Shown here in pieces: positions 25,001-32,668 of a stretch of DNA of 64,000 bases. The notes below the pieces were generated by a model, which was not told where the DNA came from, did not search any database, and worked only from the letters and a program-made list of their open reading frames with translations. Made by a program: the position numbers and the translations under genes. This DNA comes from Maribacter aestuarii. GTDB taxonomy: Bacteria > Bacteroidota > Bacteroidia > Flavobacteriales > Flavobacteriaceae. The stretch spans positions 186,001-250,000 of the forward strand of contig NZ_CP107031.2 of the NCBI RefSeq assembly GCF_027474845.2. The letters are read 5' to 3'. The first letter of the stretch is position 1. Each line of letters opens with the position of its first letter.

Positions 25001-27265
25001 ATTAATGTAGGGTTAACGGAATTATACAATTTTACCACGGAGCCCGGGGTCATCAATGTAATACCGATGACCGTTACCATTAAGCCTCAAGCCTTAGGAC
25101 CCATAGTTTATGGAGACCCCTTACCGGAAATAACCTTCGATTATATTTTTGGAGAAACCGGGGAAGCTGATGTGGTTGTGGATAATGAAGTGGCCAATAC
25201 TTTTGCCGCCAACCATCTAAATGGACTTTCACTAGTCAACGGGTTATCGTTGGTAAACGGACTTTCCCTTGTAAATGGGATTTCCTTGGTTAACGATGAG
25301 CCTACCATTAACGGTCTCTCCCTAGTGAACAAAACGTTCTTTGTCTCTCAAAGCACGGTAACACAATCCGAAACGGTTTTAGAAAACGGTTTATCCCTGG
25401 TGAATGGAACAGGAACGGAACGGTTGGTAAATTTTGGAGCCGACCTTTTTGCAGAAAGTTCCATAGAAAATGGAGATTTATCCACCATCACCAACGGTCT
25501 TTCCTTAGTCAACGGCCTGTCATTGGTCAACGGCCTTTCGTTGGTCAATGGACTATCCTTGGTCAATGGTATATCACTGGTCAATGGCCTCTCTTTGGTG
25601 AACGGTTTATCTTTGGTAAATGGCCTGTCGTTGGTTAATGGCCTGTCTTTGGTGAACGGAGAACCCTTGCCCAATGCCGACTCCGAGAAGATTTTTAATG
25701 CATTTGATAACATCCTGGTTATCTTAAATGAAGGGGATGCGCTGAGTGAGTCGCCCATAGATATTAAACCAATTAATGTGATTACAGGTTTGGACGTGGG
25801 TACACAATACATCATTCCCGGCGGCTTTATCGATAGTAATTTTGAGATCAAATACGCGCCTAACACTATTGAGATCACTCCTGCTCCTTTGACCGTTACC
25901 ACGGGAGATGCGGAAATCACCTATGGTGATGAAGTGCCGGATTTCACCGGTACCGTTGAAGGGTTAAAACTGAACGATACCGCAGAAAGTGTTTTCCCTG
26001 AAGGGCTTATCTATACAGTAGATTGTACCAATTGCAATGCTACGGACGGACCGTATGCCATCTCCGCCCAATCAGAGAATAGCAGCAGTAATTACACCAT
26101 TAACTATCAAAATACAGGTTTGTTGACCGTAAATAAATTTGATATCACCTTAACCGCCAATGATGCCATAATTGATTATGGCCAAACGGCACCCCTAGGT
26201 TTTACGGTTAGTGTGCTACCCACAACATTACCCTATGACGAAGTGGTCGTGGATATTTTTGGGGATTTTAGTTTTACGCCTTCGGATGGTTGTACCGATA
26301 CCGATATCATACAAATTGAACCTGTAGAAAACCCGGGTAATTACAACATCACGTATGAAGATGGCAACCTTACCATTACTGCCGTACCGCTTCAAATTGC
26401 CTTGGGCACCCAGATAATTACGGAAGGAGCGCAAATACCGACTAATTTTGAAACCAATGTCACCGGATTGGTCTGTAACGATGTTGCACCGGAGTTCAAC
26501 GCCTTTGTAATAAAAGATTTGGACGGAAACGTGGTTAGCGGCAACCTGGCACCAGGAGAATACAGCGTTTCTGTAGATGTCACCACGCTACAAGGGTATG
26601 ATAATTATGATATTTCCCAGTTGCCGGGGTCCTTGTTCGTATCGCCTGTGGTGGGTTGTAACGACCGTATTAAAGCTTCAGATCTATGCAAATCTCCAGC
26701 CAGTTTACCGGAACATCCGCAGGTGACCACCAGGCTTCTTTTTGAATACACGAACAACTTATCCGTACCGGTGTTTATTGAGAACGGCCCTAAGAATATC
26801 TTGAAAGGAAATGCCTATTTTGTGGGCGCTCCGCCAGAAGTATTCCTTCCCGGAACACATACGTTTGAGATTTTTACGGACGGTAGACGATTGCAATGGG
26901 AAGTCGTTACAAATGGGTGTAATAGCGCATCCAAATCTGCAAATGGGTCTAATGCCAACCCCTGTGCTACCTCGCTAACGGTAGATATGTCTGCGTATAC
27001 CGATGTGCCCGTAGTGACGGAACAGGTTTCCAAGGTATACCCCAATCCGGTTTCCAATTATGTAACCCTCAACATTAAAAAGAGTGACCAGCATACCGAA
27101 TTAAGTATTTTTAACCAAGTAGGTCAACAGTTACTGTACCGAAGCATTGCTCCTTCCGAGGGGCAAGCTATTGAGATAGATTTAACGTCATTTGAAAAGG
27201 GCCTATTTCTGTTTCGACTGGACAATGAAGGCGCCTCCACGTATCTTAAAGTATTAAAAGATTAG
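22082..27265 (+). CDS. Giant secreted S8/S53-like protease with MBG domains, NGLSLV repeats and T9SS tail
   Basis: A 1727-residue protein when started at ATG 22082; a TTG two codons earlier is less likely. A signal peptide ends near residue 40. A beta-helix or G8-like N-terminal region (about 45-215) follows, then a subtilase-fold domain (about 380-800) with Asp392 (GVISDSYD), Glu438 in DEGRAM where subtilisins have His, Asn519 (SSAGNF) and Ser738 (FFGTSASAPHAAG). After that come an IPT-like stretch and MBG-type domains from about 905. A hexapeptide NGLSLV array (about 1047-1191) interrupts one MBG unit. The tail (about 1649-1727) is a type A T9SS sorting domain (VYPNPVSN). It should be exported and surface-attached or released. 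Proteolytic activity is inferred. Confidence 0.85.
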   Translation: MRTILLHLLKKGTFLRTTDFKKIHFLFFLSLLCSSSILFGQDYETTGQSDNWEDPNSWTCVGGGCNRNPFPDITVSNSEITIKHNIFYTSNSPIKLNNNSVLNISEDAVFKTVSNININRGGKLLVTKGQIDIGPGILNNDGQIVLTNAILIKNGNIINNAQIILDNACVNLTNGNFLNKSSLSGTGSAKTLNGNINNSGSWSSGVIYYFSNNSSGLPGSPSTQEEVDAVCACVLVNCDILPGYPPNSKVSELIGSALTSLAGNYDPNEPVNEFIYNVNANGDVLIEIVVAAGQYPAAVSLLSTFGINTTDFITDVYDPSDDERVITVFFPISGLTALNPNTSIINQVYEVSPPIPNTGLIDSQGDVAQNSDITRLGWNLSGNGVKIGVISDSYDRINGPQNGNSAAVVRDIENEDLPGGPNAVNVLQDYPFGTASDEGRAMLQILHDVAPEAELYFTTGFVSEGNMAAGIADLVAENCDIIVDDLTYMKGPFYRDGIVADAVNAATAQGVSYFSSAGNFGSRSYESNFTPSAAPNSIRHDFGGGNSLQNLQLEPGQYIVALQWDDDFYSLGSNTGAANDLDIYLAEDNGNILYGFNRNNLGADPVEIMPFIVLNPTSTNIVIERAAGNGAPLPFKYVVFRSGDTGNFQAQPAANGSTVVGHANAEGSITVGAVRYDNTPAYGGNLVAQQSSSRGGTLTEGTRRDKPDIMAPTGGDTSVNFGAPDYDNNSFPNFFGTSASAPHAAGLAALVIEAKQKFIDPSNSDASLETRNLILNNSIDMGPAGFDLINGNGFVSADQTIGAFSNPSPNLIRFNLENLDTAVSSPGEVPFDLILEGNSFDENSVVIFRGEELETTFIDQATLVATIPEFIGNPPIYVFTPPGPLTNGTDGGTSNTVTFQDIPITEVLIKGDFLERRYGEQNPELTFTTLVGETENPLPPELLELLLPSVTLSTNAVANSNTGQYAVALELSDINVGLTELYNFTTEPGVINVIPMTVTIKPQALGPIVYGDPLPEITFDYIFGETGEADVVVDNEVANTFAANHLNGLSLVNGLSLVNGLSLVNGISLVNDEPTINGLSLVNKTFFVSQSTVTQSETVLENGLSLVNGTGTERLVNFGADLFAESSIENGDLSTITNGLSLVNGLSLVNGLSLVNGLSLVNGISLVNGLSLVNGLSLVNGLSLVNGLSLVNGEPLPNADSEKIFNAFDNILVILNEGDALSESPIDIKPINVITGLDVGTQYIIPGGFIDSNFEIKYAPNTIEITPAPLTVTTGDAEITYGDEVPDFTGTVEGLKLNDTAESVFPEGLIYTVDCTNCNATDGPYAISAQSENSSSNYTINYQNTGLLTVNKFDITLTANDAIIDYGQTAPLGFTVSVLPTTLPYDEVVVDIFGDFSFTPSDGCTDTDIIQIEPVENPGNYNITYEDGNLTITAVPLQIALGTQIITEGAQIPTNFETNVTGLVCNDVAPEFNAFVIKDLDGNVVSGNLAPGEYSVSVDVTTLQGYDNYDISQLPGSLFVSPVVGCNDRIKASDLCKSPASLPEHPQVTTRLLFEYTNNLSVPVFIENGPKNILKGNAYFVGAPPEVFLPGTHTFEIFTDGRRLQWEVVTNGCNSASKSANGSNANPCATSLTVDMSAYTDVPVVTEQVSKVYPNPVSNYVTLNIKKSDQHTELSIFNQVGQQLLYRSIAPSEGQAIEIDLTSFEKGLFLFRLDNEGASTYLKVLKD
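25220..25654 (+). repeat. NGLSLV hexapeptide (18-base) coding repeats
   Basis: Within the giant gene, units of 18 bases encode NGLSLV or NGISLV. Six units (one degenerate, NDEPTI) lie at 25220-25327, one at 25385-25402 and nine uninterrupted units at 25493-25654. Neighbouring units differ mainly at synonymous third positions while the peptide is almost invariant, so the array is not a fresh duplication. Confidence 0.95.
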
Positions 27266-27285
27266 AGCGCATTATGTAATAAAAT

Positions 27286-27316
27286 AAAAGGCTTCCCTGT
27301 TTGGAAGCCTTTTATT
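27286..27316 (+). terminator. Intrinsic terminator of the giant gene
   Basis: AAAAGGCTTCC (27286-27296) pairs with GGAAGCCTTTT (27303-27313), 20 bases after the stop. Confidence 0.85.
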
Positions 27317-27471
27317 GCTCTATAACTTTTGGAAATAGGAACTATAATAAACCTTCTTATTGAAACTATCTTATTTTTCTTACAAAGGTTTATATTCGTA
27401 ATATGCCTCTAAAAGAAATATAGTTACTAGTAACTACATACAACTGATGTTTTTAAAACGAAAAGAACCTT

Positions 27472-28680
27472 ATGAAAAACGAATTTTTTGGTTTTTATCC
27501 CCCCGAGGAGAAAGAAATAGAAGACATCTGGAATGAATCTGTAATTGCATTCGACGCAAACACTCTATTAAATTTATACAGATATAGCAAGAGTACAAAA
27601 AATGATTTTCTTAAAACCTTAAAAGATTATTCAGACAGGATATGGCTTCCATATCAAGCAGGTTATGAATTCCACAATAATCGAATTTCAGTAATCAAAT
27701 CACAGGAACAGACCTATTCTGAAATTGGAGATAAACTTGACGAATTATTCCAAAAATTAGAGAGCGAATTAAACGTTTTTAAAAGACATCCGTTTATTAG
27801 TGTTGATAAGATTAAAACAGAATTTTCAAAAAAAATAGAAAAAGTAAAAAATGAATTGATAAAACAGTCTGAAAAACATCCTGAATATCTAAAATCGGAC
27901 GAAATACTTCCAAGTGTTACTGAATTGTTCGAAAAAAAGATTGGACCAAAATATTCTGATGAAGATTTACAGAAAATATATGAAAATGGTAAAACAAGGT
28001 ATGCCAAAAAAATACCGCCAGGTTTTTCAGATATTCCAAATAAAAAAAACAAGGGTGACCGACATCTTTACGGAGACTTAATAATATGGCAGCAACTAAT
28101 TGATAAGGCTAAGGCTGTAAAAAGCACAATTATATTCGTAACTGATGACAGAAAAGAAGACTGGTGGCTCAAATTTAAGGGTCAAACCATAAGACCAAGA
28201 GAAGAGCTTATTAAAGAATTTTTTGATAAAACTGGTTTTAGAATTTTAATTTATCAGGCTGATTCCTTTTTAAACTTTGCTAAGGAAAAATTAAATTCAT
28301 CAGTAAAAGAAGAATCTATAAAAGAGGTCAAACAAGTAAGATTAGAGGATGAAAAGGATTATGAAAATTCAATAATTAACAATGAAAGAATTTCTAGATA
28401 TGGTTGGATAGACAACTACTATAAAAATGAAAATGCATATAAATCAATGAACGCCTTAGCAAGGCAACTGGATACCCTGCCTAAAACTCCTAATAATATT
28501 GCAGATTTCGTTAAGATGACCCAAAATATTCCTACTGTACCGAAATCTATTTTAGATTTTATTAAAATGACGGAAAATATTCCTAAAATGCCTCAATCGA
28601 CCATTGACGCAATAAATATGATGAATAGAATACCAAAGCCTCCTGATGTGAATAATAATCAAAATGAAACCGAGGAGTAA
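27472..28680 (+). CDS. PIN-like domain protein (PIN_8/DUF4935 type) with C-terminal repeats
   Basis: A 402-residue soluble protein. The N-terminal two-thirds resemble the PIN-like family: Asp28 in VIAFDANTLLNLY, then YGDLIIWQQLIDKA and IIFVTDDRKEDWW supply the acidic residues of a metal-dependent nuclease centre. The last 75 residues hold three 17-18-residue repeats of the form DF(I/V)KMT.NIP..P. The gene is AT-rich compared with its left neighbour and ends beside a dispersed element, which suggests horizontal transfer. Related proteins occur in accessory and defence regions, but no partner gene is visible. RNA cleavage is inferred. Confidence 0.75.
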   Translation: MKNEFFGFYPPEEKEIEDIWNESVIAFDANTLLNLYRYSKSTKNDFLKTLKDYSDRIWLPYQAGYEFHNNRISVIKSQEQTYSEIGDKLDELFQKLESELNVFKRHPFISVDKIKTEFSKKIEKVKNELIKQSEKHPEYLKSDEILPSVTELFEKKIGPKYSDEDLQKIYENGKTRYAKKIPPGFSDIPNKKNKGDRHLYGDLIIWQQLIDKAKAVKSTIIFVTDDRKEDWWLKFKGQTIRPREELIKEFFDKTGFRILIYQADSFLNFAKEKLNSSVKEESIKEVKQVRLEDEKDYENSIINNERISRYGWIDNYYKNENAYKSMNALARQLDTLPKTPNNIADFVKMTQNIPTVPKSILDFIKMTENIPKMPQSTIDAINMMNRIPKPPDVNNNQNETEE

Positions 28681-28912
28681 AAAGTACTTAACACAACATA
28701 ACCTATAGAAAATACAGGGTTCGGGCTTTAACGATAGGTTTGCGTAATTTTATGACGTCGCGAAATCTTTGGGATTTTGCTTTGGACAAGAAAAATAAAA
28801 AAGTTTTGGCCAAGGGCTCAAACGGAAATAGTCCAGCGCGGCAACTCGCCTGGTACTGAGGCAGACGACGTGCCTGCCACACTTGCCACAGCCGAACCGT
28901 TAGCCACCACGT
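28681..28912. repeat. Dispersed intergenic element, copy A, with GC-rich tail
   Basis: The core at 28716-28800 contains CGGGCTTTAACGATAGG, then ATTTTATGACGTCGC and GCTTTGGACA, shared with copies B (34097-34190) and C (38936-39020). The short pair AACCTAT (28700-28706) and ATAGGTT (28734-28740) is inverted. The following 110 bases are much richer in GC than the genes on either side and end CCGTTAGCCACC immediately before the next start codon. The element fills the entire gap between two AT-rich genes. Confidence 0.6.
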
Positions 28913-29833
28913 ATGACAACCGAACTAACAAAGGAAATAAGAGATATTCTTAATCATCCCTGGAAAAGAGAATTACTTTTTCAAGATCGAGTTAAGTGGA
29001 ATAAAATTTGGGCTTCATTGGATACCTTCGATGATACACACAAAGCTATTACTCATTATTTGAATTTGGATGAATTTGGTCCTAATGATGGCGGATATCT
29101 TTACATTTATGGTGTTTTACAAGCAATTAATCTACAACAAGATGCCTTAAAAAATTTATTGTCTGCCTTGTTTGATAAAACAATTGACTGGGAAACTGAA
29201 TATCCAGATTTATATAAAATTAGAGAACATCGTAATGATTCCATTGGACACCCATCCAAAAGAGGAAACGACAAATCATTTCATATGATTGGCAGATACT
29301 CAATCTCAAAAGTAGGTTTTACACTTGCCTCTTATTTTCCAAAATCTGGAGATAAATCCAAATTTGAAAAAATAGATCTTTTAAAATGTATTGAATCTCA
29401 ATCCAGGTTATTAAATGTTATTCTTACAGATACAATGAATGAACTAACTAATGAATTTAAAGAACATAAAAAGAAATTCAAAGGAGATAAAATCAGAAGC
29501 AAAATTCCTAGTACATATGATTATCATATATCTAAATTATTCGAGCACGCATACGGAAATTATCCAGTCGTTGATATGAATTTCAAAATAGTTAAGGAAA
29601 CAATTGATAATATTAAAGCAGAAGTAACGAAAAGATACTTTAGAACTAGTGCTTTACAAGGACTGGAAGATACTTTAAATTTAATTGAATATATTTTAAA
29701 AAGACTTGAGAAGACTCTAATTCAAAATAAAATCAGCGATGAAAATGAATTAAGAATTTTTATTCAATCTCTACGCCAAAATTCTCAAGAGTTATTTGAT
29801 ATGGTTGATGAAATTGATACTGAATTTAGATAA
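28913..29833 (+). CDS. Unrecognised AT-rich protein
   Basis: A 306-residue soluble, mostly helical protein without signal peptide or membrane segment. The block HRNDSIGHPSKRG near residue 107 (Arg and His close to conserved-looking Asn) recalls the R-x4-6-H centre of HEPN ribonucleases, but the spacing and setting do not allow a firm call. Base composition is strongly AT-rich like the PIN-like gene upstream, from which it is separated only by element copy A. Probably an accessory gene acquired by transfer. No function is assigned. Confidence 0.65.
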   Translation: MTTELTKEIRDILNHPWKRELLFQDRVKWNKIWASLDTFDDTHKAITHYLNLDEFGPNDGGYLYIYGVLQAINLQQDALKNLLSALFDKTIDWETEYPDLYKIREHRNDSIGHPSKRGNDKSFHMIGRYSISKVGFTLASYFPKSGDKSKFEKIDLLKCIESQSRLLNVILTDTMNELTNEFKEHKKKFKGDKIRSKIPSTYDYHISKLFEHAYGNYPVVDMNFKIVKETIDNIKAEVTKRYFRTSALQGLEDTLNLIEYILKRLEKTLIQNKISDENELRIFIQSLRQNSQELFDMVDEIDTEFR

Positions 29834-29884
29834 AGCGAAGTGGCTAAAAATGCTAATGCAAATAGGGTATAAAAAATTAAATTT

Positions 29885-29950
29885 AAAGGCGTTGGCATGT
29901 TCGCTAAGTCCACCAAATCTTTTGGATTTCCCTTTTTCCGGGTTACCACC
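29885..29950. repeat. Possible decayed copy D of the dispersed element
   Basis: AAAGGCGTTGGCATGTTCGCTAAGTCC followed by an AAATC..TTTTGGATTT hairpin resembles the central part of copies A-C, but the outer boxes are lost. The call is weak. Confidence 0.3.
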
Positions 29951-30034
29951 TATCACCTGCTGCTATAAATAAAATGCGTCTAAAAGAATAGCCTTTAGTA
30001 TCTTTAGTTTTCTTCCCTTAAAGAATAACCTTTT

Positions 30035-32434
30035 ATGAAAATATTTCTTGTCGTCTGTATTTTCATAACGGCTTTATCAACCACACATGCACAAGAAATT
30101 AGTACCAAAGGGAAAATAGTGGACGAATTTAATTCAGCTGTCCCGTATGCCAGTGTCGTTTTTAAAAGCGACACCTCGGCAGATACGGTTTTTGGGGTTT
30201 TAAGTGAAGAAGATGGTAGTTTCTCCATTTCATTAGAAAAGGATAGGTATACCTTAGAAATTACCGTTGTAGGTCTTCAATCCACCACAAGTTCCATAGA
30301 CCTTACCAGTGCAGGTGAAACCTATGATTTGGGAGCTATACTTTTGAAAACGGTTGCCTTGGACGAGGTTGTTGTCAAAAACAGAAATAGCCCCTATAAA
30401 CTCAATCTGGATAAGAAAGAATATAAGGTATCGGGGGATCTATTTTCAAAAGGGGGAACGCTCTCCGACGTAATTCAAAATGTGCCCTCCGTACAAATTG
30501 ATGCTAACGGTGCTTTAAGCTTACGGGGAAGTGCCGATATCATCGTACTTCTTAACGGTAAACCAAGTGGCCTAACCGCTTCTACCGATCTTCTAAGGTC
30601 CATACCTGCCAGTAGTATCGATAAAATTGAGGTAATTACGAACCCCAGCGGGAAATATGTTGCCCAAGGTTCGGCCGGGATACTTAACATTGTTTTAAAA
30701 AAAGGAAAAGCCAAAGGCTTTAATGGTAGTGTCGAAATTTTTGGAGGACATCGTTTAAATGCGGGAAGTAATATCAATATCAATGGGGCGAACGATAAAA
30801 GCAGTTGGTATATTAACTCCGGTGTGGGTTATTCCGAACCCAAAGGTAAAAATAGCGTGGAGTTGCAAAACTTTGAGACGACTCCCGATCGCACCTCCCA
30901 AAATTCCGAACGCATCCGAAAACAGTTGTACGGCCTAGTGAACATTGGAGGCGCTCATGATATTCGGAAGAATCAGAATATGTCGGGGTCTTTCACCTAC
31001 CGCAGGGCCAATGCAAATAATGACAATGCTACTTTTTACAACGACTTTGAGAATACCCAGTTGTTAGCAAGTTCTGAACGCCTAGAGGATGAGAACGAAA
31101 AGAACGATTTTTTACAAGGCGAAATCAACTATTCCATAGAACTGGATACGCTTGGTCAAGTTCTAAAAATTGGGGCCGACGGTCAGTTTATCCAGAGTAC
31201 GGAAAATTCTGAAATTACGGAGAACGAAACATTTCCAGAGATGACATTCTTAAATACCGATAGAACCTTTAGTTCCGAGGACAATCAGCGGTTTCTGCTC
31301 TCCGTAGATTATGAGCTTCCACTTAATAAAAATCAAAAACTAGAACTTGGCTATCTAGGGTCTTTTAAAGATATAACGAACGATTTTGAAGTCGTAACCG
31401 GCACGGGAAGTGAATTTGTTCCCATTCCCGAATTTACCAATAGCACTACGTTCCGAGAAAACATCCACAGTTTCTATGTTCAGTTGGGGAAAAAGTATGA
31501 AAAAATAGCCTATCAATTGTCTTTACGTTCAGAACTTACCGATATAGCATTGAACGATGCAAACAATACGGTTGTAGTGGATAAAAATTTTACGGACTGG
31601 TTTCCTTCAGCTTTTATAAACTATAACCCAAACGAAGAAGAAGAATATCGACTTTCGTTTACACGGCGCATTTTAAGGCCGTCAGGTTTTATTTATTTGC
31701 CATTTTCAAGTTATACGGACGAAAGAAACATTTTCGTTGGTGACCCGGATATCAACCCATCCTATACGTTTAGTAGCGAACTAGGCTACTCCTATAAAAT
31801 TTCAAATTCCTTAACCTTAACACCAACATTGTATTTTAGAAATACCGAAGATGAAGTTGAATTTTTTGTAGAAAAGAGAACGATTACGATCAATGAAGAG
31901 GAACGGGAAGTGTTTGCTTCTACCTTGACCAATATCGGGACCTACACCGCTTACGGACTTGAGTTGGGCGTGTCCTACAAACCTGCAAATTGGTGGGATA
32001 TCTATTTTGAAAGTACGTTTAACGGCTTTAACCAAAAAGGTAACGTAAGAGGTGCCAGTTTTGATGGGACAGGGGTTTTGATCTATGGGCGTTTAAACCA
32101 CACGGTCAATTTATCTAAAAAACTGAAAGTACAATGGCAAAATAATTATAGAGGTCCTATTGAAACGGGACAATATCGCAGAAAAGGTATTTACGCCATG
32201 AACATGGGTCTAAACTATGATATCTTTAAAGGTAATGGGGCCATTACGTTGAACGTTGTAGATGTGCTCAACTCCAATATTAGAAGGGTCACCAGTTTCG
32301 GAAGTGATTTTACACGGGATTTAGAGTTGCAAAATAGAGTGCGTCAAATCAATTTATCCTTAAGTTATCGTTTTGATCCCAAGTCAAAGACTAAACAGGG
32401 TAATCAATATGATAAAAACGAAATCATAAATTGA
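30035..32434 (+). CDS. Outer-membrane beta-barrel protein, TonB-receptor-like
   Basis: A 799-residue protein with signal peptide (about 1-19, THAQ) and a carboxypeptidase-like regulatory domain (about 22-105, TKGKIVDEFNSAVPYASVVF). A plug-like domain follows (about 125-225, LSDVIQNVPSVQIDANGALSLRG read in pieces, IEVITNPSGKYVAQGSAGILNIVLKKG) and then a long outer-membrane barrel of the OMP_b-brl_3 type ending LSLSYRFD. These barrels lack a classical TonB box but are thought to act like TonB receptors or in envelope maintenance. The ligand is unknown. GC returns to the genome-typical level here. Confidence 0.85.
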   Translation: MKIFLVVCIFITALSTTHAQEISTKGKIVDEFNSAVPYASVVFKSDTSADTVFGVLSEEDGSFSISLEKDRYTLEITVVGLQSTTSSIDLTSAGETYDLGAILLKTVALDEVVVKNRNSPYKLNLDKKEYKVSGDLFSKGGTLSDVIQNVPSVQIDANGALSLRGSADIIVLLNGKPSGLTASTDLLRSIPASSIDKIEVITNPSGKYVAQGSAGILNIVLKKGKAKGFNGSVEIFGGHRLNAGSNININGANDKSSWYINSGVGYSEPKGKNSVELQNFETTPDRTSQNSERIRKQLYGLVNIGGAHDIRKNQNMSGSFTYRRANANNDNATFYNDFENTQLLASSERLEDENEKNDFLQGEINYSIELDTLGQVLKIGADGQFIQSTENSEITENETFPEMTFLNTDRTFSSEDNQRFLLSVDYELPLNKNQKLELGYLGSFKDITNDFEVVTGTGSEFVPIPEFTNSTTFRENIHSFYVQLGKKYEKIAYQLSLRSELTDIALNDANNTVVVDKNFTDWFPSAFINYNPNEEEEYRLSFTRRILRPSGFIYLPFSSYTDERNIFVGDPDINPSYTFSSELGYSYKISNSLTLTPTLYFRNTEDEVEFFVEKRTITINEEEREVFASTLTNIGTYTAYGLELGVSYKPANWWDIYFESTFNGFNQKGNVRGASFDGTGVLIYGRLNHTVNLSKKLKVQWQNNYRGPIETGQYRRKGIYAMNMGLNYDIFKGNGAITLNVVDVLNSNIRRVTSFGSDFTRDLELQNRVRQINLSLSYRFDPKSKTKQGNQYDKNEIIN

Positions 32435-32477
32435 TTTACTTTTTAAGAACTCTGAAATAGTTCATTTTTAAAGTAAA
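32435..32477 (+). terminator. Imperfect AT-rich hairpin after the barrel gene
   Basis: TTTACTTT..AGAACT at 32435-32452 pairs imperfectly with AGTTC..AAAGTAAA ending at 32477, starting at once after the stop. It is a weak terminator candidate. Confidence 0.4.
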
Positions 32478-32668
32478 GTGGAGGCTTAGGTGATAGATAA
32501 AACTGAACATAAAACTAAAAGTTCTAGCTATGTGCGTGGTTTAAAACAAACGCTAATTTGCTATCGTTCTGTTCATTGCTTAACGCTTAGCATTTTTTAT
32601 ATTTCAATATTCAATAAATCCAGTTTTGACAGAACCTCTAATAGTCACTTTAACTAAAATATAGAAGT

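Noticed and set aside
25220..25654. Short regular DNA repeats that might suggest a CRISPR array
   Set aside because: The 18-base units are contiguous with no spacers and lie in frame inside a long coding region.
25348..25920. Minus-strand 190-codon frame rich in TND/TKD/TKE-RP motifs
   Set aside because: It is the antisense image of the NGLSLV array; the sense frame has signal peptide, domains and a sorting tail.
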